NCBI RefSeq assembly: GCF_025698545.1 | Contig: NC_068571.1 | Location: 49,633,733-49,697,732 of the forward strand | Origin: Gossypium raimondii | Lineage: Eukaryota > Streptophyta > Magnoliopsida > Malvales > Malvaceae | Length of the DNA: 64,000 bases | Reading direction: 5' to 3' | Shown here: in pieces, positions 11,410-24,025 of the stretch | Position numbering within the stretch: the first letter of the stretch is position 1 | How the letters are laid out: each line of letters starts with the position of its first letter | Translations under genes and position numbers: made by a program | Notes under the pieces: model-generated | What the model was told of the DNA's origin: nothing | Database searches by the model: none | Seen by the model: the letters and a program-made list of their open reading frames with translations, nothing else

Positions 11410-14400
11410 CTAGCACTTATTCTCAGCAGATGAGCCATTGACAATGGTCTCCATCTGTAGGGCAGGTTTTGGGTTCTTTGGTTTATACCACACCGCAAAA
11501 ACAAGATACAGTACGAAGTTTATCACGCCTAGAACTGCTAAAAGTCCATAGAAGCAATCAAGTCTCCCATGGTTTATGTTATCCGCTAGCCATCCTTGCC
11601 CATCATTGCTTCCCGTCACTTTTTTCACTACTGATACCAGGAAACTGCTGACGAAGAAACCCAGCGATAGTGTCGTGAGGAAGAGACCAGTGCTCATGGT
11701 TTTCATTCCTTTGGGGGATTGAGTGATGAAAAAATCAAGTTGGCCTGTGTAGATGAAGGCCTCACCAGCCCCCACTAGGAAGAACTGTGGGATCAGCATG
11801 AACACGCTTATAGGCAGCGTTGTTGTGGTGGCACCCACGGTTCTCGCCACTGCCAATCGTTTCTTCTCGGCTAGTGCCGCGACCGCCATTCCCAACGTTG
11901 ATAGGACTAGGCCTATGGCAATTCTCTGTAGGTTGGTAAAACCTGTTGCAGGAAATGGTAATTAGTTTAAGATCATTGAAACAGTTATCATAGCAGATTT
12001 TTTGTGTGTGTCATATACTTACCTCGTTTTCCTTTCAATTTCTTCCATAATGGCATAATGAGACGGTCGTATACCGCAAGGGTGATCAGTATAGCTGCTA
12101 CGAAGAAGACGGTGAGGGAACCGGCAGGAATTAGGAAACCTCCAATTGATCTTTCCATGGTGGAGGCTTGCTCCACTGAGAAAGTGATCATCTGGGCGTA
12201 AGTGGTCCAAAATATGATGGTTGTGGCCCACACCGGCAAAAGCCCCACCATCATTTTCACTTCCTCTACCTTTGTGACAGAACAAAGTTTCCATGGATTT
12301 GGAGCTGAAACAACATTTCTTTCGAAATCTCCTTCGGCAACAATGGCTGCCTTGTCCAAGAACCTAGTGTAGAGTTATATTAGCACAACAACCAAAGAAA
12401 TAAATCATTAAGTAATATATTTACTCCCATGAAATAAACTCACTGGAACTGATCTGTGTGATGAATTCTTTGAGCCTCTGGGGTGTCCTCATATAACAAT
12501 TCAACACTGTAAGGGAGTTCCATCTTCCTCTTATTTATTGCAGCTACAATAACCTGGAAAATCTGAACTATTGGACTTCCTATACTTTTCTTATATCTGT
12601 ATCTTTTAGTCCCTGATAAGAATATCAAGATGGCTACAAACATGGAAACAGAGCAGATTCCATAACTCCAGCTTCGACCGACTTCATCTTGTAAGTAGAC
12701 GAGCACCGTAACCGCCGTCAGGGTTCCAGTACTAATGAAGAAGAAGAACCTGTTGAAAAAATAGGTCATTTGGGCTTTCTCCTTTTCATCTTTGTCATCA
12801 AACTGATCAGTTCCAAATCCCGAGACACTAGATTTTAGGCCACCAGTGCCTAGTGCAATTAGGTATAAGGCCACGTACAAAATCCCCATCTGAAATCCAT
12901 TGGCTGGTTTGCATGTATGGGATGCCGATGCATGGCATGGTGGTGGGCGTAGTTGTGGCAGTTTTGTAGCTATTGCTAATGCCCCAGTCCCCTAAAATCA
13001 CCATTATCATCAAAGTCAAAAAACCTGACATGCTGCAGAAGATTGAAATAACACTTTTGAGTTGTTTTAAGTTAAGAAGGGAGCTGTTTAAAACACCCAC
13101 CAGTGTCTGTATAGCGGCAAAGATGGCAATCGTCTTGTATCTGCCAAGGAATGAATCAGCAAGGAAGCCTCCAAGCAAACACAAGAGGAAAGATGTCCCC
13201 ATGAAATCTGTCACAACATTGGCTGAAGTTGAACTTGGCAAATGCATTACACCAACCAAGTATGTCACAAGGTTAACTGCAATTCCCATTGTTGAAAGCC
13301 TCTCACAGATCTCAATCCCTGTGAAATCATTTCAAACTTATTTTTCTTACCTCTTTATAAATGGAAAAAAAAAAAAGCTCAAAAAAAAGAAAAGAACTCA
13401 AATACAAAAGAAATAATTTTTATCAGCTTTCTTTTTTGCTGGTGAGGGATACAATGATTTAAAGCTTTATATCAGAAAACCCTAGGATGCCATGTAAAAA
13501 CTTGATGATTAAGGTTATTAATATTACTTATAAAGCATGTTTTAATTAAGTAAACAAAAGAATAAGTTAAACTCCTTTTTTTGTTCTGTTTTTGGGTGGA
13601 TAAGGAATGTTAGAAGAAAAGTGAAGGCTATATAATAATGTTGTAAAAATGTAGTTATATTAAATACCACAAAGAAGGATAGTGGAAAGCAGATTTGCTT
13701 TGAGGAAATCTCAATAATTTAGAGCTTCTACATGCATGAATGGCCCCAGACAAATATCTTCCTTATCCCATCAAACTCCAAGCAGAAAATGACATGAAAT
13801 TCATTATCATTTGAAGTATATATGGATTGGAGTTGTAAAGGGTCCCATGTGGCTTGCCCCCCCCTTGCCTCCCTTTTCCTACACTCCACTCATAATTAAA
13901 AGTGAATCGAAGTGATAAAATAAAAAAACCAGGTTATGTCAACCAGCAAAACGGTTCGATTCCTAGCATCTACAGCCCTTTTCTCTTATTCCGAGCTATT
14001 TATTTTCTTTTAACTTGTAAAAGGGTATCATGTATAACTGCTGAATCTTCTAACTTTCTGTTTAATGATTTATAATTATTAAGACATGAAAGCCCCATCA
14101 GACCATCATCTTGCATGAACTAACTGCTTGTTGCTCTGATGGAATATCACCTTCTTTTATATATTTTTTTTACCAAAGCTATTGTCTTTTAACAGAAATT
14201 TATACTTTGTCCTAGATATGATAATAAATGTTGTCACATGGAGTGCTAAATGGTTGTCCTTCAAAAAAACAAAAAAAAAAAACAATATTGATTTTAGAAG
14301 TTATGGGGAAACAACTCTGGATCCAGTCAATACTTGTTAGTTCATCTTAATTTCTTCTGCATGATTGAAAGTTTACAACAATGATCAATAATCCAAACCA

Positions 14401-14642
14401 ATATAAAATGAAGTTGATGCAACCAACACACCTAGAATGAGTGCAGCCGGAACCCAACCTCCGGTTTTCGACCTGTCAGCAGGGAAACCCTTGTAGTCCA
14501 CCGCATCCGCCACCGTCCAGCTCATCTTCCCTTCCTGGAAAATCCATGAACAAAAACATTTCAGAAGCTTTGGTTATGTTAATATAGCCATTGGTACAAT
14601 ACTATATTTCATAGTGTCATGGAAACTCAGAAAACTGACCAT
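11410..14642 (-). CDS. NPF6.2: NPF6.2/NRT1.4-like nitrate transporter, six coding exons
   Basis: A proton-coupled transporter of the NRT1/PTR family (major facilitator fold, about 12 membrane segments). Arabidopsis NPF6.2 is a low-affinity nitrate transporter of leaf petioles; the substrate here is inferred. Coding exons: 14640-14642 (ATG only), 14432-14534, 13101-13318, 12444-12991, 12023-12363 and 11410-11942. All introns are GT-AG, phases agree, and the joined product is 581 residues, normal for the family. The 218-bp third exon is typical of NPF genes. Visible signatures include MSWTVADAVDYKG near the start, the proton-coupling ExxER motif (IEICERLS) in the first membrane segment, the SGFGTDQFD block, and GEAFIYTGQLDFF in the C-terminal half. 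The apparent frame change around 12900-13080 is a 109-bp intron, not a frameshift. It looks functional. Confidence 0.9.
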
Positions 14643-14773
14643 GTTCTACTATTCAACAAGTGGGATTTAGCTGAAAAAGAGAAAGACAGAAGAGAAGTAG
14701 GGTGTAAGAATGCCTTTAAACTTCTATGCTAACTTTAACTCACAACTTTGATGTGTTTGGAAACTAGGTTCCC

Positions 14774-14783
14774 CTTTTATAGG
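14774..14783 (-). promoter_or_regulatory. TATA box of the NPF gene
   Basis: On the minus strand this reads CCTATAAAAG. It lies about 132 bases before the proposed ATG at 14642, leaving room for a 5' UTR of about 100 bases. Its placement supports the ATG-only first coding exon. Confidence 0.65.
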
Positions 14784-17700
14784 CAACAAGTGATAACAAT
14801 TAAATGAATAAAATGTTGAAGTTAAAGGGAGTCTCCACTAAGTAATTGAGACAGATCATTGTTCATGTTTCTTGAAATAATTAAAGGTAGGGGGTTAGGT
14901 TTATCAAGTTAATAGTGGAAGGCTCTACCACTGATTACAACCATTGTTTTTTTTTTATTTTAGAAAAAAATATATATGGAATTTTAAAGGTGATGGTGAT
15001 TGAGGATGGTTGAGAAGAAAATTGGAATCTGGAACACGCAAAACCAATATATGTTCTTCAATCTCTATGGTAGGATAGATTAGCTTTGAATTTTTGTGAA
15101 AATAGTGAACCACATTGGCAGCTTTGGTTAGTGCCTTTGATGCCCCACAAACCAAAAAAGGCTCCCTTGACCCTTAACCTTTTGTTTCTGCATGAAAACC
15201 AGAAGTGAGTTTCAAGAGAATTATGAACCCTTCTTTTTGACATGAAAACAATAATGTTACAACAGAACCAAAAGAAAGCAAACGTTTCCATTAAATGCCG
15301 ACGAAAGAGAATGGGGTTGTAAAATGCTTCACCTTGAAACACAGTGTGATCTTTTTCTTTTTTCTTTTTTTGACATGATAAGAATGTTTCTATGATGCAT
15401 GAGTAATTTAACCTTTTTTCATTTCACAGCAACCTGATAGTGCTTTAAGCTTTTTAACTGTCAATTTCGATGAAGGAAAATGGTGCAGCCGACTTTCTTT
15501 GCTGTGAGAACGAAGATCACAGATGTATCAATCAACAAAAGTTTCCATGGCAAGACCACATATATAATCACCTTAATTAAAGTTAATAATATACAGAAAT
15601 TAACCAAAGAAACTGTATTGCACTGCTTGCGATTGTAGTACCTTTTGATTTAACTGCTACATATAGCAGCAATTCAAACAAAGAGAATTAAGCAATCTGT
15701 CAGGAGAAAAACTAATGATTTTTCCTGAAATCACAAGCAACGAAATTGATACACTCAACCAATTCCAATCTACCATTTTATCATTAAGGTACTAGAAAAA
15801 ATTAATACAAGTACCTACTCCTTTATACAACTCAAAACTTCGATAATAAGTTGATTTATTGCATATAATCTCCATAAATCTGTGATGGGATCATATAGAT
15901 TAATCCCCTTTGCTGCTGCAAGGAGCTCTTTGTATGGTTTTACATGCACAGATACCTTGACCTACAAGTCAATTAAATAGGGTTTGAACAGTTTTGACAA
16001 ATACCCTTTTTACTTTTTTCATTTTAGGGCTTGTTAAAAGTTGAACCTAACAAACTAAGAGTTAGATACCTTTCAATCAACATGAAGGTAAGCTATCAGT
16101 CCTACCACTATATGAAGACATTATTGTGGAATCAAATACATCGAGGGGAAATGCTCAAATCTATGTTGACAATAATAACGACTGTTGAGTAGGGTCAATG
16201 AGAGTTGACAAAGAACTCATCTCTACCCCCTCACACAGGCATAAAAATCACAAATGCTTTGCACCCAGGTGCTTTGCACGTGCCCAAAGGGTCTCACGTG
16301 CGATCGAATTATGTAGATGTAGCTGCACACGTACCAACAGACACCACTCGAGAACCGATCAAACCCACCGGCCATTGCCATCACATGGTTCATGAAAAAA
16401 GAGACTTTCCACTTGAAAAAAAATCATGTAAGGCCAAATGAGACCCATAACTAGACAATACCCTCCCATGGGACCCTTTTTTATTTCTCATTCTCTCCTT
16501 CCCTTTTCTTCCACTATCAGTTCAAGGATTTATTTAATCTCATTTGACTTGTTTTCAGGCATATGCCACAGAATCCACAACCACCCCCATTTTGTATATG
16601 GTCTGCCTGGCTTCTTCCCATGGCCCTACGGCCAACTCTTTCATCTTTTTGGCCGCTTGTCTCTCCATAGAAATGATCCAAGTGTAAAGGAAAGATATCA
16701 TGGAATGACTTGCTTCAACTGTTGTTCCAATTTATTGGCATTACCATTAAGCTTGTTCCACCAAGTCATTGGAGCAATCCATAGTTCCCCGCAATTATGC
16801 TGAAGCATTGCCACTTTGTTCAACCCTGACTTCAAATAATAATTTTCTCCCACCAGTGCCATAACAAGAAAAGCATTTAAATATTGTCTAGAGGGGGTTA
16901 ACCAGTTAATGTAATCAAGGGTGTCTCTTGGATAAATTCAACCAAATGAATGATTCTCCATCATGAATGATTCTACCAAAGGATGCTCAATATATGTATG
17001 GATGCATTGTAGTTTCAATCAAAGTTGCTTTTCTTTTTCCTTCTTCACTCTCTCTGAAATATACATAAGCCTCGTGTTACATTTTAACTCAACCTTCAAT
17101 CACATGAGATGTATAATTTAGTGGAGGTTATTATGGCTTGCATAGGCTCATAGTGGTTGTCTTCTTTTTATTTTAATTATTATTTGTTAATATTCATTTT
17201 TTGTGTTGCATAAATATACAGCACTGATTTGTGTCGATGTTGATCTTGTTGTGAGCTAACCAGAGCCACAACTTCTCTATCCAAAGACAAACATTCTGTA
17301 ATCAAAAGCTTGTCTTCAACTATTCCTCACAAATTTGAAACAATGATATTAACATTAATATGATTTGACAATATCAGGTGATGTTCATGTGTTCATTTTT
17401 TTATGATTAGCTGATTACCGACATTGTTTCAATCTATAATTCCAATAAAGTATGATAAACCAGCAAGATTTGCCTGGAGAAACTGCTTGTTTTTTTTTTT
17501 TTTTTTAAATTTATAAAAACCATATCCCAAATCCCAAATGAAATAACCTTCGCTTGCCTTTTGGTCTACATGTGTAAAGCAGTGCTTAATTTAATAAACA
17601 AGAATATCAGAACCTCTTTAATGCTGATTAGAAGCTTCCTGTAGCTAATTAAGATAACAGATTTTTTCCCCATGCACTACTTTGGATAAGATATATTAAT

Positions 17701-19384
17701 GAGATTTGCTCCTTAAAGTTTGTGGCATTCCACCATAATAATAATAATAATAAGAATAACATATTTGGTTAAAATACTTTTTTGGTCATCGAACTTTTAA
17801 AAATTGCTACGTGGTCACCAATATTATCAATTTACTATGTTTTGGTTACTCAACCATTAACTCTCGTTAAAAATGTAACGGCAAGCAATGTGGTACGTTA
17901 TTCTATTATTTTGTACAAAATTTTAGGTCAACCTATATAACTAATCCCTCCAAATTTTCTTTTCAGCAAATTTAATTCTTTTTCTTTTATTTTATTTGGC
18001 TTAATTACACATTTGGCTCTTGAGTGTTTGACACAATATTCTCTCAAGTTATACTTATAGTTTAGAAAAATTTAAAACTATATCAAAATTTTTAAAAAGT
18101 ATAAAATCCCAAATTAATATAAAAATCTAGAAATTAAAAATACAAAAAAATCATGTTTTAACAAATTGAGAATTTGCCCAAATTTATTTTCATGAATCTA
18201 TAAATCTTAATCTTGTTGAAGCTAGGGGTGTTGGAAGTTTTAATGTATTTCAAAGAATATCACAATTCCACATCCTTTAAATAATCTACTTGAAATGTTT
18301 ATATAGCTTTACTTTACATTGCGCCTATAGGAGTCGAAACATGAGGATGGGCACACGCCTAGAAGGTGGATTCAATTTAAACAAGTAGAATCCCCCCTCC
18401 CCTTGTGCGTGTGTGATACTAGGTCGAAGATTGGTTTTGTTTTTACATTTTATTTTAAATTTTTTTGTTTTAGTCAAATAAGGTTATTTGAAAATCAAAT
18501 TTTCTAAACCTTATTTAACAGATTTTACCATATCACTGACTTCAATGTTTTTCCCTCTTCTCCTTCTTCCCCTTTTACCCAAGTATTTAATTGATAAGTT
18601 TTTCCTATTTTGTTTTACTTTAGTTAGCGGAGGTGTTTGTTGAATCCACAAACTATCCTTAAGGACAGTACCTGCTAAACCTTTTCCTATCTCTAAGATC
18701 AAACTGTTTTATGGTAACCATTTCAGTAGCCATCAGTAACACATTTTTCTTCGTTCTCAACATGTAAGGAGTAGCTTTTGCCCTTACAAAGAAACCATCA
18801 TCCGCTTGTTGTTATAAAAAAAAGTGTGAGGTCAAAATAGTTTCAAATGGCTACAACTGATTTAATTTGAAAGCAAATTGAACGCATGAATCAATTATTG
18901 AAATTCTCAGTTAGTAATGATATGAATTTACTCTAGACTGACTTAATATAAATTTTATCTTTGATATGGATTAGGCCAAACCTCAAGTTAAAAAATGACT
19001 AAAGTTTTAATAATATGATTTTAGATTGTAGCGCTGTTGTGAGAATTTTTGTTTACCATGTTTATTGAATATGTAATTTTAATTTATTTTGTATATATAT
19101 ATATACATGATTTATGATGTATATAATATATAGGATTGGTTAAAATCCACATAAAATTTTGAGAAAAGAAGAAGAAAAAGGGAAATTATTTTGCATGCTA
19201 AATTCATAGTATTGGGAAAAGCTGTTAAGAAAACAATTATTATTGGTATAGTAAAAGTCATTTTGTGATATTTATAATAATAAACTATAAATTGGAATTA
19301 AATCTATACTTTGTGTGAGGTGGACTCAAGTTGATCTTGGCTTTCAACTGAACGACCTTCTGCTATTCTCGAACCACGAATTGC
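14784..19384. other. Long intergenic region upstream of the NPF gene
   Basis: No recognisable gene. Overlapping small ORFs at 16198-16803 have no domain I know. A GC-richer patch at about 16240-16390 holds two CACGTG cores (near 16278 and 16296), which are G-box/ABRE-like. A stretch at 17765-17930 resembles small dispersed repeats seen elsewhere in the window (for example 57385 onward). The rest is AT-rich spacer. Confidence 0.5.
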
Positions 19385-19393
19385 GTCGAGTAT

Positions 19394-19625
19394 AGAGGTG
19401 AATCCAGAGGGGCTGGCAGGAGCCTCGGCCCCCCTAAAATGGAAAATTATTGTTTTGGCCCTTTAGAAAATTTTAAAAATTTAAAATAGTAAATGTAAAA
19501 TTGCACTTTACTCCCCTAAAATTATGAAAATTTAATTTAATCATTTAAAAATTATAAGATACAGGCTATTAAAAATTAAAATTTTATTTCGGCCCCCCTA
19601 AAAAAATTTTCTAGCTTCACCCTTG
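19394..19625. mobile_element. Short MITE-like element with 9-bp target duplication (family A)
   Basis: This 232-bp element is flanked by perfect copies of GTCGAGTAT at 19385-19393 and 19626-19634. Its ends are imperfect inverted repeats: GAGGTGAATCCAGA at the left and, on the opposite strand, AGGGTGAAGCTAGA at the right. Blocks of C (GGCCCCCC) near both ends enclose an AT-rich middle. A 9-bp duplication fits Mutator-type (MULE) elements. Related copies lie at 48717-48921 and 63842-64000. No coding capacity. Confidence 0.8.
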
Positions 19626-19634
19626 GTCGAGTAT

Positions 19635-21862
19635 GAGGTCGAGCAACACGAACCAAATCATAAAAAAGAAAAGATTTACTTACTTTCAGTAGAAAAATAA
19701 GTTCTCTCTATAAGTTGCTAAAACTCATAATTCCAAAAAATTAAAATTTATTCTTCGTGAATAAATTTTCACTATTTTCTGACAGAATAACAATATATGA
19801 ATAATGTATGAAGTATCTTTTTAGGTCAACTGGTGTTATATATTTATAGGGAGATGTACAAGAGTTCTAATTGAGTAAGCCCTTGATAAATAATATTATT
19901 TAAATAGAAAATACACTCACATCCTAAGTATGAGAGGGGGAAGGCACACCCTTGTATATTTCAAACTAGTGGAGGGATCGATTAGACATATATAATTAGC
20001 GCTCAAATAATTTATAATTAAGTTCTGGATTTTCACCTATTAATTATAAACTTATTTATTCACAAAGTCATTCTACTAAAATATCTTGACTGAGCTCTCA
20101 CTTATTATATACTATTATGAAAGCTACTTAATAAATGCTCGTTCAATGACATTGTCATAAGTGTGTTATCCTCATAGGATATCATTAATCTCATTGGGAT
20201 AAATCTGTTCTTCCAATATATTCTATTTTGTCTCACGATAGTCATTACATCTTTCTTCATGAAAAGTCAATTATTATCAAATAGTAATTAAATTATTTAT
20301 CACAAAGACAAATTTAATCTATATATTGTAACTTTAGACATAATTTAGTCCATCTACTTTTATAATGACATTAGTTAGTCTAAATAGTTTATATTGTTAA
20401 CTATTTCAGTCAAGATGCTACTGTTATTTTTCTTAAGGACAATATTCCAATAGAAAAAATATTTTATCATGACAGTTTTGAATGAGTATTTTAAGAAAAA
20501 AAATCTTAATCATTATTTTCAATGTTATTTTACTGCCATATGACTATCAAGTGATTTATTTTAATTTCAAAATGTCGCACAAGAGAATTTAATAGAAGAA
20601 TTTTAATGATGGTAACATTGAGACCTAAATTTTAAATCTAAAAAGAAGAGGGTCTAAATTTCTAAATATAAAAGTAGAATTAGAGTATATTAATGCCTTC
20701 AAATTTGTACTTCATAATTTGACACAAATAAATAATCAACCCAACGTGAAGTGAGGGAATCATACAAATGAAAATAAATGTATATTTTCATTTCTTTAAA
20801 AGTATATAAATGAATTAAAATCGAAGTTTTATGTATCAAATTGCACATTAGACCAAAGTTCAAGCATAAATTTAATATTTATCCCTTATCTATTACCATA
20901 TATAAGTGTTTAATTAAATTGATATTGTCGTACTACCTTTAACCAAATCACCAATTTAATAATAAGTTTCGAAAATTCATCACTTTTAATAAATAATAGA
21001 TATTATTTTAAAGATAATTTTATCCTTTTATATAAAACCTTAAAAAATACTTTATCCATGATAGAGTTTGTGCATTTCATTTTTATTTCAATAATATTTT
21101 AAATATGAACTAAGACAGCAAAACTCTTTTGTGATGTATGAGTCAAAACCTTCAATCAGGGCTGTTGTCGTGTGATTGGTTTCTCAAAGCTGTAATAATT
21201 GAATCCTGTCACAAATTTCTATTTTGTATACTGTCATCTAATGCTTATAAACTTTTTCTTTTTTGGATAATTATTATTTTTCTCTATTGCACAATAAGAA
21301 AATTCAAAATCCTGTTTGGATATTGGTCCTAAAATTACCAGAAAAGCGAAAGTCTTTAAAACAAACTTCCTGGGGACACTAGGATTATATAGACAAGTTT
21401 AAAAGTCAAATTTAGAAGATAATTATATTTTAACTATAAAAGTGTGCAATTTTTGTTTTTGTGTATCTAGTTTTAAAGCAAGCATGTAAATGTAATAAGA
21501 TTTAACATTAAAAAATTGTTAAGAGTATTGGGATTAAGTTTTAATTTAATTGGTAATAATTAGAAAAACGTGGGTTTAAGCATAAATGTTTGGGAATATT
21601 TCGTGTAGAAACAAGCATTATATTAAAAAATGCTAAATTCTTTTTGTTTAATGAAATAAAATTTTCAATATTTAATATTTTAAATGTGTTTGGTTATCAT
21701 ATTTATTTTGAAAAATTATATAGTACACTACTAGTGAATTTTTTAGACTCTACCATCAGGTTAAGGGTTGGCAAGTGTACAGTAAAATATTAAAAAATAA
21801 ATATTTTAAAAAGAGAGACACATGTCAACTTTTTAATATTGCTTGTGGAATAAAAAAAATAC
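19635..21862. other. AT-rich intergenic DNA with a dispersed repeat
   Basis: No gene is seen. The segment 20325-20700 is related, in the same orientation, to 52320-52560. Shared words include CATAATTTAGTCC-like and TCTAATTTCAAAATATC-like blocks; the second copy is shorter. Confidence 0.45.
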
Positions 21863-21872
21863 ACTCTCAAAT

Positions 21873-22492
21873 AGAGGTGCTCATGGGCCGGGTTGGGTTG
21901 AACTAAAAATTCAGGCTCATTTACTAGGCTCGGCCTAAAAAATGGGCCTTTGCCCAAGCCCGACCCGGCCCTCACGTATTAATTTTTATATAATTTTTAA
22001 ATATATATAATACATCAAAAATACTAAAAACATCAAAATAAATATTTTCCGACAAATTGAAAATAAATTTAGAAAAATATGTAGACTTAAATAACACTAA
22101 GATAAATGCAACTTAACAAGCAAATGCCTCTAAAATAATAACAAAATTAACAAATGCCTTTAAAATAATAACAAAATTAACAATAAAATAAGTTTTATAC
22201 AATATCCAAACAATAACAACAAAATAGAAGCAACATAATAGTAAAATGATAACAAAATAGGGAGAAAACAACAAGAAAATAACATTTTAAAAAAGAGCAG
22301 ATCTTTTTTGTCCTTTAGTGAATTCGGGCCGGGCTCGGGCCAAAAAATTCTTACTCGAGGCTCAACTTCTTTTTTAAACGGGCATTTTTTTTATTTAAGC
22401 CCATTTTTCAAGTCTATATTTTTGCTCAAACCCTCCCACATTTCGAGCGGACCTTCGGGCCAGGCCAGGTGGCCTGACCCATGATCATGTCT
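21873..22492. mobile_element. Mutator-like MITE with 10-bp target duplication (family B)
   Basis: This 620-bp element is flanked by ACTCTCAAAT at 21863-21872 and 22493-22502. The ends are inverted repeats: AGAGGTGCTCATGGGCC at the left against AGACATGATCATGGGTC read from the right on the other strand. GC-rich ends built of GGGCC/GCCCG words surround an AT-rich middle that contains a partial tandem duplication (around 22120-22200, unit about 36-40 bp). Structure and duplication length suggest a non-autonomous MULE. No coding capacity. Confidence 0.8.
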
Positions 22493-22502
22493 ACTCTCAA
22501 AT

Positions 22503-22932
22503 ACTAACCCATTTATTTGTTTACTTGAAATAAAATTTTTAACCAAAAAGTATTGAACAAATAAATAGATAGATGATTATTTATCACTTAATGTTGAAAT
22601 TGCTAAGTTAATTTTATTTTTGTAAAATTATATTTAAAATAAATAATCTCTATTTAGAAAAAGACATTCAAATTACTATATTTTATTTTTATTCAAAATT
22701 ATACAAAATAATATACTAATAAAATTAAAAATAAAAAATAAATATATTTAGAACATCAAGATTGCAAGCAACAAAATTATATTAAGTACTTAATTAGTCA
22801 TTCAATACTTAATAAAAGGTAATACTAAAATTTAACATTTAATTTAAAAAGAAATACCAAACCACATGTAAGTGTAATGTCCTCCCCAACCATAGCTTTT
22901 ATCTATTTTGAATAGAGTCCAAGTACATTTTC
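22503..22932. other. AT-rich spacer
   Basis: Nothing recognisable lies between the family B element and the foldback element. Confidence 0.5.
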
Positions 22933-24025
22933 GGCTAAATTAATTAAATAAGTCGATTTTTAAATTTTAAGAAAATATGTCCTTTTTTAGTCAAATGGAT
23001 AAATGTTAGTAGTTTTATCCTTATATCTTAAGTTTAGTTCATCTTCCACTCACATTTGTATTTTTATTTCATGTTGTTTTAATCTTTTATTATTTTTAAT
23101 TAATTTTTAACATATCAGTCGTTTGGTTAAATAATTAAGTAATAGTGATTTTATTGTTGAGTCCTAAATTCAATTCCTCTTCTAAACACATTTGTAATTT
23201 TATTTTTGTTTCAAGCTTTTTTATTTTTAATTAATAACTCTTTTATTCATAAAATCAAATAATAAATATGTAATTATATAATAATAAGATATAATTTACA
23301 TATATCATTATGTTAAAAATATTTGAAATTAATAACTTATTTATATATAATATAGATATCAACTAACTTTTTTATATATTTTTATATATAATATTTATAT
23401 GTCAAATATTTTTCCACGTATATTGTGGGTATGATGATTTCTAATATTATAAAGTGAAATTGTTATTTTATATGTAAATTATGTCAAATATCATTGTTTT
23501 CATCTACATTGTGGGTATGATATTTCAAAGATTTTATATACACATACAAAAAATATAATACTAAAATTTACTACACATGATATGGATTGAAAAATAAGTA
23601 TTACACATATAAAATTATATTTATTAAAAAATTATATTTTTAATAATTATTTGATTTAATAAATAGAAGATTTATTAATTAAAAATAAAAAATTGAAACA
23701 GTATGAAATAAAAACTACAAATGTATTTGAAAGAAGAATTGAATTTGGGACTCAAAGTTGAAATTATTATTATTTAACCATTACACTAGTAGAGTTCATA
23801 TATTAAAATATTAATTAAAATAAAAAAGCCTAAAATAACATGAAATAAAAAATACAAATGTGAGTGGGAGAGAAATTGAACCTGAGACTAAAGGATAAAA
23901 TAACTAATATTTAATCATTTAACCAAAAAATTAATAATATTAATCATTTAACTAGGCGCACTTTTACTTAAGTTAAAAAAAATGGACATATAGTTTATTT
24001 TCCAACATATTTAATTTATTTAGCC
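22933..24025. repeat. 1.1-kb foldback (long inverted repeat) element
   Basis: The outer ends match in inverted orientation: GGCTAAATTAATTAAATAAG from 22933 against GGCTAAATAAATTAAATATG read back from 24025. The inverted match continues, imperfectly, through arms of about 310-370 bp (22933-23245 and about 23650-24025) around a spacer. Each arm holds two tandem units of about 115-130 bp. Each unit has a tRNA box A-like word (GGTTAAATAATTAA type) followed by a box B-like word (AATTCAATTCC, GGTTCAATTTC) and then CACATTTGTA and a T-rich tail. The arms would form a long hairpin. Target duplications were not resolved. Confidence 0.7.

Noticed and set aside
12828-13289. Apparent frameshift in the NPF gene, where two long frames overlap
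   Set aside because: A 109-bp GT-AG intron (12992-13100) joins the two frames exactly in phase, and the read-through part of the frame is intron sequence.
13930-13990. tRNA box B-like word GGTTCGATTCC
   Set aside because: No box A at the right distance and no acceptor stem could be found; it lies inside the second intron of the NPF gene.
16198-16803. Possible small gene formed by overlapping ORFs
   Set aside because: No domain, no good splice sites and codon use like spacer; not supported.
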